Below are positions 43,101 to 52,249 of a DNA stretch of 64,000 bases, piece after piece. Under the pieces are notes generated by a model. It was not told the origin of the DNA. It did not search any database and saw only the letters and a list, made by a program, of their open reading frames with translations. Position numbers and translations under genes: made by a program. Source of the DNA: Ichthyophis bannanicus. Its lineage: Eukaryota > Chordata > Amphibia > Gymnophiona > Ichthyophiidae. How positions within the stretch are numbered: the stretch's first letter is position 1; the number at the start of each line of letters is the position of its first letter. The stretch is from contig CM066031.1 of NCBI GenBank assembly GCA_033557465.1, positions 1,068,116,444-1,068,180,443 on the forward strand, read 5' to 3'.

Positions 43101-43930
43101 CAGAGTTGTTAAGCTCAAAGAATTCAGTGATAAAATGGACATGGTCCTGCACTGCACCTTGCCGCCGTAGGAACCTCACGTCTAAGCGCCAAAGACGTTG
43201 GTGCTCACTGTACAATCCGGCCGGAAGAGCAAGCCAGCACGGGGCATGATCTGACCAAGTCAGCGTTCCATGTCCAGCCTTCACTCTCCCGTCCATCAGG
43301 CGCTGATCCAATAAAAAATAGTCAATGCGAGTGTGAACCTGATGGACCGGAGAGTAGTACGTATAGCCTCTCTCCCCCCCATGGGTGTCCCTCCAGACAT
43401 CCCGCAAACCTAGGTCTAGCATAAAGCGTTGAAGGGCTCTTGCCGACCCCCCCACTCTCCCCCCAGCGCGACCTGTGGAATCCAGGTGGGGTACCAAATG
43501 CGTGTTACAATCCCCCCCCCCAGAACAATGGGGCCCTTTGCAAAATCCGCCAGTAAGGCTTTCAATCGTGTTAAAAAGAGCCCCTGACCTGTATTGGGCA
43601 CGTAAACATTAGCTAAAGTTAGCAAGTGTCCTTCTAAGCGGATATTCAAAAAAAGCCACCTCCCCAGAGTATCTCGCTTTATCTCCTCTATCTGTAGAGA
43701 GAGGCTCTGGTGAAATAGTAAGGCCACTCCCCGCTTCTTCCGTCCCTGCGCATCTGAGGCCACCCGCACCTCAGTATACGGGGACCTCTTTAGCCAGCCC
43801 TGCTTACAATTCTGAAGATGGGTCTCCTGTAAGTAAACAATGTCCCCTGCAAAGTGCGCAATTCTGAGAACAGCAGCGACCGTTTCCTTGGGGAATTAAG
43901 ACCCTTAACATTGAAAGAGATGAAGCGCAC
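40186..43930 (-). pseudogene. L1 ORF2 (endonuclease and reverse transcriptase), broken
   Basis: From the 5' side: the endonuclease with FISFNVKGLNS-type start near 43900, QETHLQNCKQGW, TLANVYVPN, TRIDYFLLDQRL and SDHAPCWL, then RT with RPISLLNVDVKIFASVLAARL, MLVGIDAEKAFDRV, GTRQGCPLSPLLFALA and LFADDIIL (FADD at 41839-41850), then the C-terminal GTLGHIWWACPRIRAFWRG. Lesions are a frameshift at the C10 run near 43510, a stop at 42901-42906, Trp to TAG at 42115-42117, and frameshifts near 41470 and between 41009 and 40908. The catalytic motifs are otherwise recognisable. Confidence 0.9.
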
Positions 43931-44604
43931 CATTGATATTTACAGTCTAGACCCTCTTATCCTCCAGCTACCCAGAAGATCCTGGTGATGTCTTCCCCCC
44001 AGCAAGCCCAGAGGATTAGTTAGCCGGGCCCACCTATTCCATCCTCCAGAAATAAGAGCCATAGTCCCTCTTCCCAAATCCAAACATACCCACCAGTTCC
44101 AAATGAAAAAACCCTCCCTCCAACCCAAGCCCCCCCCCCCCTTCCCGTCAATACCACCTGCCTGTCGAAGTTAATACAGGACACGGTAAGTGGACCACAA
44201 ACCCCGTTCCCCCCAAAACCCCACAAAGCAACAATTCAACCTCAACATATAGTAACATTCCCCCCACCACTCTCCCACCCACCCTGAGTCATCAATCCCA
44301 TCATGCCTCCCCATCAGGACAATATCATCAGCAAAACATTTGCAGGTCATCCGCCGCCCCCTGTGTATGGCGGAGTGTGGGCCCAGGCTGATCTTTGTCA
44401 ATAGCCAATAACTCAGTAAGAAATATTACAAAAACAGAAGGGAGGGAAGACAATCAAAAAGAAAACAGCCAAGTACCAATGGCCAGTCATTCCACCACTT
44501 ATCCAGAGTTCAGGAGGCCCACAGAGTAAGGCTCCCAAAACACTAAGAAAAGCTCTACATTTACACACAGAGAAAAAAGAGAAAAAAAAAAAGAAAAAGG
44601 GGAA

Positions 44605-45588
44605 TCAAGCGGGCTTGCCCACTCGAGTCCACTTGGAGTGCTGGGGCTTAGGGGGCGGCGGGTGAGGCTGAGCATTGTCATCAACTAGTCCCGCCTGGCG
44701 AAGAGCTCGCCAAGCTTCAGTATAGTCTTTTGCGGAAATCTTTTTGTTGCCCAGGAGAAAGTTCATCCTAAATGGAAAGGACCAGGAGTAGCGAATCCCC
44801 TTGCTGTTCAGGACCGTTGTGACTGGTTTCATCTCTCTCCGGCGTGCCAGGGTGAACGTCGAAAGGTCTTGGTAGATGGACACTGTCGCGTCCTGGAATC
44901 GAACCGCTTTCTTCTCCCGGCCTCGACGTATGAGCATCTCAGCATCAGAGTATCGCAAAAATCTCGCAATGACATCACGAGGTTGGTTGTTGGGAGGTTT
45001 TCCCAGGGCACGGTGGACTCGTTCTATTTCCATCCCAGAAGCATGCGCAGCCAGGTCCTCTGCCGGGAGGAACTCCACTATCAACAGCTTAAGCACAGTT
45101 GGCAAATCTTCTCCGCCCCCTACCGCTTCTGGAATTCCGCGAAAACGCACGTTGTTGCGTCGGGAGCGGTTTTCAATGTCGTCAATTTTATAAGTCAGTT
45201 CCATTGCTTGCGCTTGTTGCCGGTCCAGTGCACATTGTAAATCCATCAGAGTTCCATCATGATCAACCATTTTGGTCTCCATGTCCTCCACTCGGGCTCC
45301 CAACTCTTTGATGTCGGTCCGGAGTTCTGCGACATCTTTCAACAACTCCTCCCGTAGCGAGCGAAACTCATTGGCTAACTCCGCAAAGCCTTTACGGAGT
45401 TCCTGCTTGATTTGGGCAGAGGAGAGTTGTTTGTGGGAGTCCAATTCCTCTTCACTGACAGTCTCATCATCAGTACCTGATGGAGGAGATTGTTCACGTG
45501 GGCTGCTTGGGGCCCCAGACTTGTTCTGAAGTCGCTGGGAGGAACGCATCCCTTCCCGAATTTCAGAATTTTTAGCTTTGGCAGCCAT
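44605..45588 (-). CDS. L1 ORF1 protein (RNA-binding chaperone)
   Basis: An intact 327-codon frame. L1 ORF1p trimerises through a coiled coil, binds the element RNA and acts as a chaperone in the retrotransposition particle. Here are a Ser/Glu-rich N-terminus (SPREQSPPSGTDDETVSEEE), a coiled coil at about residues 58-135 (LRKGFAELANEFRSLREEL, MVDHDGTLMDLQCAL), an RRM starting RRNNVRFRGIPEAV, and a C-terminal domain with MEIERVHRALG, VIARFLRYSDAEML and IYQDLSTFTLARRREMKPV. Length is close to mammalian ORF1p (about 338). It is the only complete ORF in the window. ORF2 is dead, so it could act only in trans. Confidence 0.9.
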   Translation of the reverse strand: MAAKAKNSEIREGMRSSQRLQNKSGAPSSPREQSPPSGTDDETVSEEELDSHKQLSSAQIKQELRKGFAELANEFRSLREELLKDVAELRTDIKELGARVEDMETKMVDHDGTLMDLQCALDRQQAQAMELTYKIDDIENRSRRNNVRFRGIPEAVGGGEDLPTVLKLLIVEFLPAEDLAAHASGMEIERVHRALGKPPNNQPRDVIARFLRYSDAEMLIRRGREKKAVRFQDATVSIYQDLSTFTLARRREMKPVTTVLNSKGIRYSWSFPFRMNFLLGNKKISAKDYTEAWRALRQAGLVDDNAQPHPPPPKPQHSKWTRVGKPA

Positions 45589-45668
45589 CCCACTGGGCCC
45601 CCTGTATCACACAGTGTTGGGAGAGAGATACCGCCAATGTCAGCAAGGGCAAAGTCACTAGGGGGATT

Positions 45669-46625
45669 TTATTTATTTATTTATTTAACAGTATTTCTAA
45701 ACCGCCTTATCTTATTAATCAAGGTGGTATCACAGCAAACAATCGGGTAAGGTGAGTGTGTTAAACATGCAGTGAGGGTGAAATTTAGTTGAGTGTGTGT
45801 TGTATTGTGTGCTAGATTGGTTTGAGCTATGTACAATGTGTGTTGTATTGTGTGCTAGAGTGGTTTGAGCTGTGTACAATGTGGGCTATATACAGTGATG
45901 CAAAAAACATTTTCTATACATACAGTGTATAAAACATTTTCTATACATACAGTGTTTAGGCGGTGTCATGTGCTGTTATACATTCTCTGAGGTTATGTAA
46001 TGTGTCCATAGTGTTCTATGAACAGCATGGTTTTTAGCTGTTTTCTAAAGTCTTTGAGGTCTGTAGTTGCCCTCAAATCGTCCGGTAGTTTGTTCCATAT
46101 TGTTGGAGCAGCCATGGAGAGTGCTCTGTCTGTTGTGTCCTTGCATGTGTGTTTGAATTCACTTGGGGTGCTGACTCGGTTGTGTGTTTGTTTTCTTCTA
46201 GGACGTGTGCTGGTGTCTGGTTGTATGAGGGTGTGCAGGCTGTTGGCTGATGTGTGCTGATTTATCTTAAATAGGTTTATGATAGTTTTGTATCTGATGC
46301 GTGCACCGATTGGGAGCCAGTGTAAGTCCTTTAAGGTAGGTGTGATGTGCTCCTGTCTTGCAGTACCGGATATTATTCGTGCTGCAGTGTTTTGTGCTAG
46401 CTGGAGTGGTTTGAGGGCTTGTTTCGGTAGTCCAAGGTATATCGGATTGCAGAAGTCCAGTAGAGGGGTTATCAGTGCTTGACAGACGGTACGAAAGTGT
46501 TCTGGGGCGAGGAGTGGTTTTAGTCTCCTGATGATTCACATCTTGTAGTAGACTTTTTGGATTGTTTTGTCTATGTGTGGCTTGAGGTTTAGTTTATTGT
46601 CCAGAGTAACTCCGAGGGATAGCAG
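45669..46625 (-). mobile_element. L2-type 3' end nested in the L1 5' UTR
   Basis: TTTTATTTATTTATTTATTT leads into AACCGCCTTATCTTATTAATC, the L2-type tail. Further up, the minus strand encodes an L2 C-terminus that I can read as ALSMAAPTIWNKLPDDLRA. Its frame is decayed. The 5' end is truncated near 46625. No clear duplication was found. Confidence 0.75.
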
Positions 46626-47545
46626 TGCTCAGAACCTCACAGGCCCGCCAAGCAGTCACTGCCACACAGTGTTGGGAGATATATAAAGTCAATGTCCGCA
46701 AAACCCAGGGTACTGGAGAGACAGCGGGGCAATGAGATGGGGGCTGCTCCTGGCCTTCCTGAAGGGGCGAGCCGCCGGAGATGATACTCAGAGTGCTCTG
46801 CAGAGCTATGTGAAGACAGTGCTCTAAGGGCCCACTACTGCCCGATGTTAGGCTCCGATGGCAGTTCTGAGATTAAGGAGAACGCAGAGGCATTTTAACA
46901 GGGCCTCCGGGGTCCACGTTGCAGAGCCGAGGCCTCGGCGGGGCACTGATGAGCTAATAAATACCACTGTCTCCGGCGGCGTTTTTAATCCCGAAGGTAT
47001 AAGAAAAAGGGATGTAACCCTCGTACTTACCCCCTTCAGGGGGATTCACACTGGTGGGAGAAGGCGATGGGCTTCAGCAGTTGTCACACGGGTTCCAGGC
47101 CTGCTCCTCAGCTCCGTAGTCAGGGCTCCGTCTCCGCGCTCAGGCGCCCCCACCTTGAGTGCAGTGCTCCGCCTGGTAGTGGATTGCCTCACGGCCTCCG
47201 ACCCGTCTCCCGGGGCCCAGCAACACAGTCCAGAAAGACTTCGCACAAGTGCCGTCCGGTCCGCGCAGGTCACAGGAGTCTGCTATGGTGTCAGGCCGGC
47301 CTGGAACATGCGTCGGGAAGAAGCGCGCAGCGGCAGGCCGCGCTCCGGGGACGGACTCCGCGGCTTCTCAGCCGCCCGGAATCTTGATGAACGATTTAAC
47401 CCGACTCCGGAGGGCACCGCTTGCCTATGCCGACCCAGGGCAGGTAAAGATGGGGGATTTTGCGGCAGTTAGCACGTGTTTGCTGAAGTTTTTGGGTGAT
47501 GGGGACGGAGCTCAATTAGGATGCGGCCATCTCGCAGCGGGCTCC
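46626..47545 (-). other. L1 5' UTR, GC-rich
   Basis: GC-rich (about 46850-47530) with CGG-type words, consistent with an L1 promoter region upstream of ORF1. Open frames here (such as 46858-47472) are composition artefacts. It ends at the duplication at 47546. Confidence 0.5.
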
Positions 47546-47560
47546 CAGTTATATCCTTTT

Positions 47561-49440
47561 AAGATATGGCGACCAGAATTGCACACAATATTCAAGGTGT
47601 GGTCACACCATGGAACAATACAGGGGTATTATAATATCCGTTGTTTGAATCTCCATTCCTTTCCTTATGATTCTTAGCATTCTGTTTGCTTTCTTGACCA
47701 CCACTGCACATTGGGCGGAGACTTTCAATGTATTATCCATGATGACGCCTAAATCTTTTTCTTGGGTGGTGGTTTCTAAGGTGATACTTTACATCGTGTA
47801 ACCATAGTTCAAGTTGTTCTTTTCTAGGTGTATAACTTTGCAATTGTCCACGTTAAATTTTATCTGCCATTTGGGTGTCCAATCCTCCAAATTTTCATGG
47901 TTCTCTTGCAATTTTTCACAATTCTCTTGCATTTTAACAACTTTAAATAATTTTGTGTCATCTGCAAATTTGATCACTTCATTCATTATTCCTACAGTAT
48001 TTCCAGGTTATTTATGAATATGTTAAAAAGCAGCGGTCCCAGCACAGATCCCTGGGTTACTTCACTATTCACCTTTCTGCTTTGAGAAAATTGGCCATTT
48101 AGCCCTATTCTCTGCTTTCTATCTTTTTACCAGTTCCTGATCCACATTACTACACTGCCTCCAATCCCATGACCTTTTAATATTGTCAAAAGTCTCTCAA
48201 GAGGGACCTTGTAAAAAGCTTTCTGAAAATCCAGATACACTATAGGGTCTATTCTGATCAGTGTTTAGTGGGGCTGGACGTCTGATCCAAATGTCAGACC
48301 CACTGAACGCCATGATGCTGGTCCGGAAGACAAAACTCCTTGCATATATAGTTGCACAGGGAGCTCTGTTCATAGGCAGGAGGGAGGGGCTGGAGGAGGA
48401 GTGAGTGCGGGGAGTGGGCAGGAACCCCAGACATATAGGGCTGATTCCGGGGGCGGCCATTTGCACTGGGGACTTATTTCACCTCAGAGGTGGAATACGT
48501 CCCCCTGGACGATGGAGGACGGAGGATCAGGGCCCAGAAAGGAAGGTGAGTGGGTGCAGGGAGTTCCCCATGGCCCAACTCTGACCACGGCAGGCCTGAT
48601 CGGTGGGCGGGCGGCAGGGAAAGGAACATTTTGGGGCTGCCAGGGATCGTGGCTCCTGCAAAGAGCCGTGGTGTCATGGTAACAGGATGCACAGCACTGT
48701 GGCTCCATGCAGGAGCCCGACTGGGCTAGCCGAGTAATGGGCTGGACACCTGGGTGCCCAGAATCAGGGCACAGCCTGCACATCTGGATGGCTGCACCCG
48801 ATTCTGATCCCACGAGCATCTCTAACCCTTGCGGGATTAGAATCGGGTGCAACCGGGGCATATCCAGATTCTGGGCACCCAGGTAGGCGGGGGACGCCCA
48901 GAACAGAATTGGCTTTCACATCAACTGGCTCTCCTTTGTCTACCTGTTTATTCACACCTTAAAAAAATATAACAGATTAGTACGACAAGACTTTCCTTGG
49001 CTAAATCTATGTTGGCTTTATCCCATTAAACCATGGCTATATACATGTTCAGTAATTGTATTCTTTATGATGGTTTCTACCATTTTGCCTGGTACTGACA
49101 TCAGACTCACTTATCTGTAGTTTGCTGGATCATCCCTGGAACCCTTTTTTAAAATTGGCGTTACAGTGGCCACTCTCCAATCATCAGGTACTACAGATGA
49201 TTTTAATGATAATTCACAGATTACTAACAGTAGGTCTGCAATCTCATATTTCAGTTCTTTCAACGCCCTTGGATGTATACCATCCAGTCCAGATGATTTG
49301 CTATTTTTCAGTTTATCAAACAGTTGTAATACATCCTCCTGGTTTATCGATATTTCTTTCAGTTCTTCCGCTACATCACCTTTATATACCATTTCGGGCA
49401 TGGGTAACTTCCCTGTATCTTCTTCAGTAAAGAACAAAGC
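47561..49440 (-). pseudogene. CR1-A ORF2 fragment in copy 3
   Basis: On the minus strand the linker with GDVAEELKEISINQEDVLQL, the RT start IADLLLVICELSLKSSVVPD...TPILKKGS, and later the FADD motif (47957-47968) within VIKFADDTKLFKVVK are recognisable. Numerous stops and the hairpin insertion at 48247-48917 kill it. The upstream endonuclease coding part is absent: the linker word VKGALRGDKAIAERLN is joined straight to ORF1 end sequence at about 49500. Confidence 0.8.
48247..48917. mobile_element. Multi-hairpin non-autonomous DNA element (family H1, copy 2)
   Basis: It interrupts CR1-A ORF2 between ACACTATA and ATCAACTGG. The ends GGGTCTATTCTG and (inverted) AAAGCCAATTCTG resemble the 11.5-kb copy. 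The duplication may be ATA/ACA. Serial hairpins match those of copy 1 in order: TTCACCTCAGAGGTGGAAT, GGCTCCTGCA with TGCAGGAGCC (48650-48717), and ACCTGGGTGCCCAGAAT with ATTCTGGGCACCCAGGT (48748-48884). Confidence 0.6.
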
Positions 49441-50380
49441 AAATAATTCAGTCTCTCTGCTATGGCCTTATCCCCTCTTAATGCCCCTTTTACTCTGGTT
49501 CCATCCTGGTAAAAGTGGAGCCCGTCCCTTCGGAAGAGCCCCTCCTTTCTCCAAGATGTTGCCAAGTTCCTAAAATATCCAAAACCCTCTTCTTTGCACC
49601 ATTGTCTCATCCATGCATTGAGACTCTAGAGCTCTGCCTGCCATGTGGAATCGGAAGCATTTCAGAGAATGCTATCTTGGAAGTTCTGGATTCAACTTCC
49701 AAGCTTAAAAGCCTAAATTTGGCCTCTAGAACCTCCCTCTCACACTTTCCTATGTCATTGGTGCCAACATGTTCAAGATAGCAGACTCCTCCCCAGCACT
49801 ACCTAAAAACCTATCTAGGTGGCACGTGATGTCTGCTACCTTCACACTAACCAGGCATGTTACCAGGCTGTCCTCATGTCCACCAACCACCCAGCTATCT
49901 ACATGCCTAATGAATGAATCACCAACTTTAACAGCTGTCTTAATCCTTCTCTCATGGGCACATATTTCTAGAGAAACCTCCTCAGTGCAAGAGGGTTTTA
50001 CATCTCCTGGCGGACAGGTCCTAGCTACAGGATCACTTCCTGCAACACCAAGGTGATGTTCTCCTTTCATGTGACCTCTATCCTCCATGGCAACTGAGAA
50101 GCTGCCAGATTGGAGGTGGGACTTCAGTACAAGCCCCTGTAGGTCTCGTCCATATACCTCTCTGTCTTTCTTATGTCCTCCAAGTCTGCTATTCTAGCTT
50201 CCAGAGATCGGACTCATTCCCTGAGAGCAAAGAGCTCCTTGTACCTAGTGTACATGTAAGACATCTCATCAACTGGGAGAAAATTGTACATGCGACACTC
50301 AATGCAAAAAACTGGATAGCCCCAATCTCGCTGCTGGACTTCTGGCTGCATCTTAGTTTTAAGGTTTTGTTTAGCTAATT
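49440..50380 (-). pseudogene. CR1-A ORF1 (SGNH esterase-like), broken
   Basis: CR1 ORF1 encodes an RNA-binding protein, often with a PHD/CTZF finger and an SGNH hydrolase domain. The minus strand shows a CIECRMYNFLP-like Cys motif and an LEARIADLED coiled coil in 50180-50330, then KVGDSFIRHVDSWV (49990-50030) and CHLDRFLGSAGEESAILNM (49770-49830). The C-terminal WCKEEGFGYF...LFRRDGLHFYQDG (49510-49610) is the end of the SGNH fold, with the DGLH box intact. Stops and a frameshift break it. The end of ORF1 runs directly into ORF2 linker code. Confidence 0.7.
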
Positions 50381-50899
50381 AAGTTGTTTACTTAAGGCTC
50401 CTAGGGATACTTGTACTGAAATAACTATACCAATTACCTTTAAGGGACTTTGTTCACCTCAAAATTAATTAACTTCAGGGCCTTAATCTGTTCCTGGTGA
50501 TGATAACCAGCTGAACCTGAAAGTGACTTTGACCACCATTTCCCTTTTAATAGGTTTAAGAGCTTATAAAGCTAAGATTATGCCTGGGGTGTGTGAGAAA
50601 TGGGGTAGGTGGTAGGGAACTAACACTTAGTAAAGGCTGGCTTGCTACAGAGGTCCAGCCCTGCACTTCTAAGGTAATCTGTTAACAATTTCCTGGGTGA
50701 TTCACACAGTCCTTGGTTTAATAGAGGGAGCCTGTCAAATTGCTCCTTTGACCTTTCACTTGGCTTTAACACCTATTTAAAAGAAATTCCCAGATCTCTT
50801 GTCTCGTAAGTGGAAGGCCTCTTTGTAAAGGTATCTAGAAACAATTTATTTCTTTGAACTCAAACAATATTTTACCCTATTCTTACTTGTATGCTAAGC

Positions 50900-51110
50900 T
50901 ATACTTTGATTTGATTTAAATTTAAACTAAGAGCTCTCTGCTGATTCTAGGCCCTGACTGAGTTTTAAAAGTAAACTAAAAGCTCTCTGCTGGTTTTAAA
51001 AGCAAACTAAAAGCTTAAACTGAAAGCTCTCTGCTGGGTTTTAAATCTAAACTGAAAGCTATCTGCTGATACTAGACCCTGACTCAGTTTTAAATTTAAA
51101 TTACCTTCCC
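50900..51110. repeat. Tandem ~40-bp units in CR1-A 5' UTR
   Basis: The words AAACTGAAAGCTCTCTGCTG, TTTTAAA and CCCTGACT(C/G)AGTTTTAAA recur about five times between 50925 and 51090, and the tail CTCTGCTGATTCTAGGCC appears again near 51311. They may be promoter repeats of the CR1 5' UTR, or a later minisatellite. Confidence 0.5.
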
Positions 51111-51610
51111 CCTTGCCCCTGTCCCCTCCCTGTCCCCTGAGCAGTGCACCCGCCTCTTTGGCTCTTTTACGTCTATCCTCTCTTTCCTATTATTTTATGG
51201 CATTCCTGACTTCCTTTTCCTAGCAGTACAAATCCTTTTATTTTGTAAACCGCTCTGATGCACCTCTGTCTGAGCAGTATGTTAAGACTGAAAGAAAGAA
51301 GGAAACAGTTCTCTGCTGATTCTAGGCCCTGATTGAGTTAACAAATACACTGGATTCTAAAATACACAGATTTTCTTTCCAGAAGAAGCAGTCACTTTTG
51401 GTAATCCTTCAAGACTCTTCAGAAGATGGCAAAATAAAAAATACCTCTGCTTTATCAGCCATAGTTATCAAACAGACTTAATTCTCTGAGACCTCAGTCT
51501 TTCAAACCGTCATACTGTCAAATTGTCATAGCCTTTCAAGCTAGAACCTTACCCTGCCTTCACAGGAACTTGCAGTAAAAGAAAAGGAAATCACAGTTTC
51601 CATTTCTAAA

Positions 51611-52025
51611 GTCCCTTAGAAACATAGAAAACATAGAAACATAGAAAAATGATGACAGAAAAAGACCACATGGCCTATCTAGTCTGTCCTTCCATATCAA
51701 CAACTGCAACAGTCCCCTTTTTTCCTTTAGAGATCCTCTGTGTTTGTCCCATGCTTTTTTGAATTCAGATACTGTCCTCATCTCCACCACCCCCACTGGG
51801 AGACTATTCCACGGATCCACCACTCTTTCCGTAAAGAAATATTTCCGCATATCACTCCTGAATCTATCCCCTTTCACCCTCATCCCATGTCCCCTCACAG
51901 CAGAACTTGCTTTCAATCATTTATGCCACGGAGGTACTTAAACGTCTCAATCATATCACCTCTATTCCGCCTTTCCTCTGAGGTGTACATATTAAGATCC
52001 TTAAGTCTGTCCTCATATGCTTTAT
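51611..52025 (-). mobile_element. CR1-B copy 1, 3' segment
   Basis: Minus-strand tail ATAGAAACATAGAAAA...CATAGAAAAATGATGACAG, followed by the 3' part of ORF2 (KYFFTERVVDPWNSLPV at 51745-51840). The element is cut at 52025 by an L2 and resumes at 54796. CR1-B is distinct from CR1-A in sequence and in its TCTATGTTTCTAT 3' repeat. Confidence 0.8.
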
Positions 52026-52249
52026 AATTTATTTATTTATTTTATTTATTTAACATTTTTTGTATACCGCTTTTCAAGTTTATCAAAGTGGTTCACAGAG
52101 AACAGAACATTATTACATTGAATGGTAGAATAACTCTTTACATTTAACAGTTTACAACTCTAAGAACTATTTACATTTAACAGTTTAAGCTCTAAAACTA
52201 TGTATAGTGATACAGACTTTTGTTTGAGGGGGACAGTTGAGTGCTGGGT

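Larger units (their letters stand above)
39842..47545 (-). mobile_element. L1-clade LINE, ~7.7 kb including a nested L2, 15-bp TSD
   Basis: The direct repeat CAGTTATATCCTTTT lies at 39827-39841 and 47546-47560 inside CR1-A. The L1 tail (poly-A on the minus strand) is at 39841-39848. ORF2 occupies about 40186-43930, ORF1 44605-45588, and a 5' UTR with a repeated CACACAGTGTTGGGAGA word (near 45609 and 46664) lies beyond. An L2 3' end (45669-46625) interrupts the 5' UTR. This looks nearly full length. Confidence 0.9.
47546..51610 (-). mobile_element. CR1-A copy 3, main segment with ORF1 and 5' UTR
   Basis: This continues the element broken at 39841: RT code (47546-48246), a nested hairpin element (48247-48917), more ORF2 (48918-49440), ORF1 (about 49440-50380) and probable 5' UTR with tandem units (50380-51610). 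It is the most complete CR1 copy here, but the endonuclease part of ORF2 is deleted. Confidence 0.8.

Noticed and set aside
46858..47677. Overlapping ORFs near 47 kb as a GC-rich first exon with a CpG island
   Set aside because: The region is inside the L1 (between ORF1 and the 15-bp duplication) and is best read as its 5' UTR. No splice-supported coding is visible.
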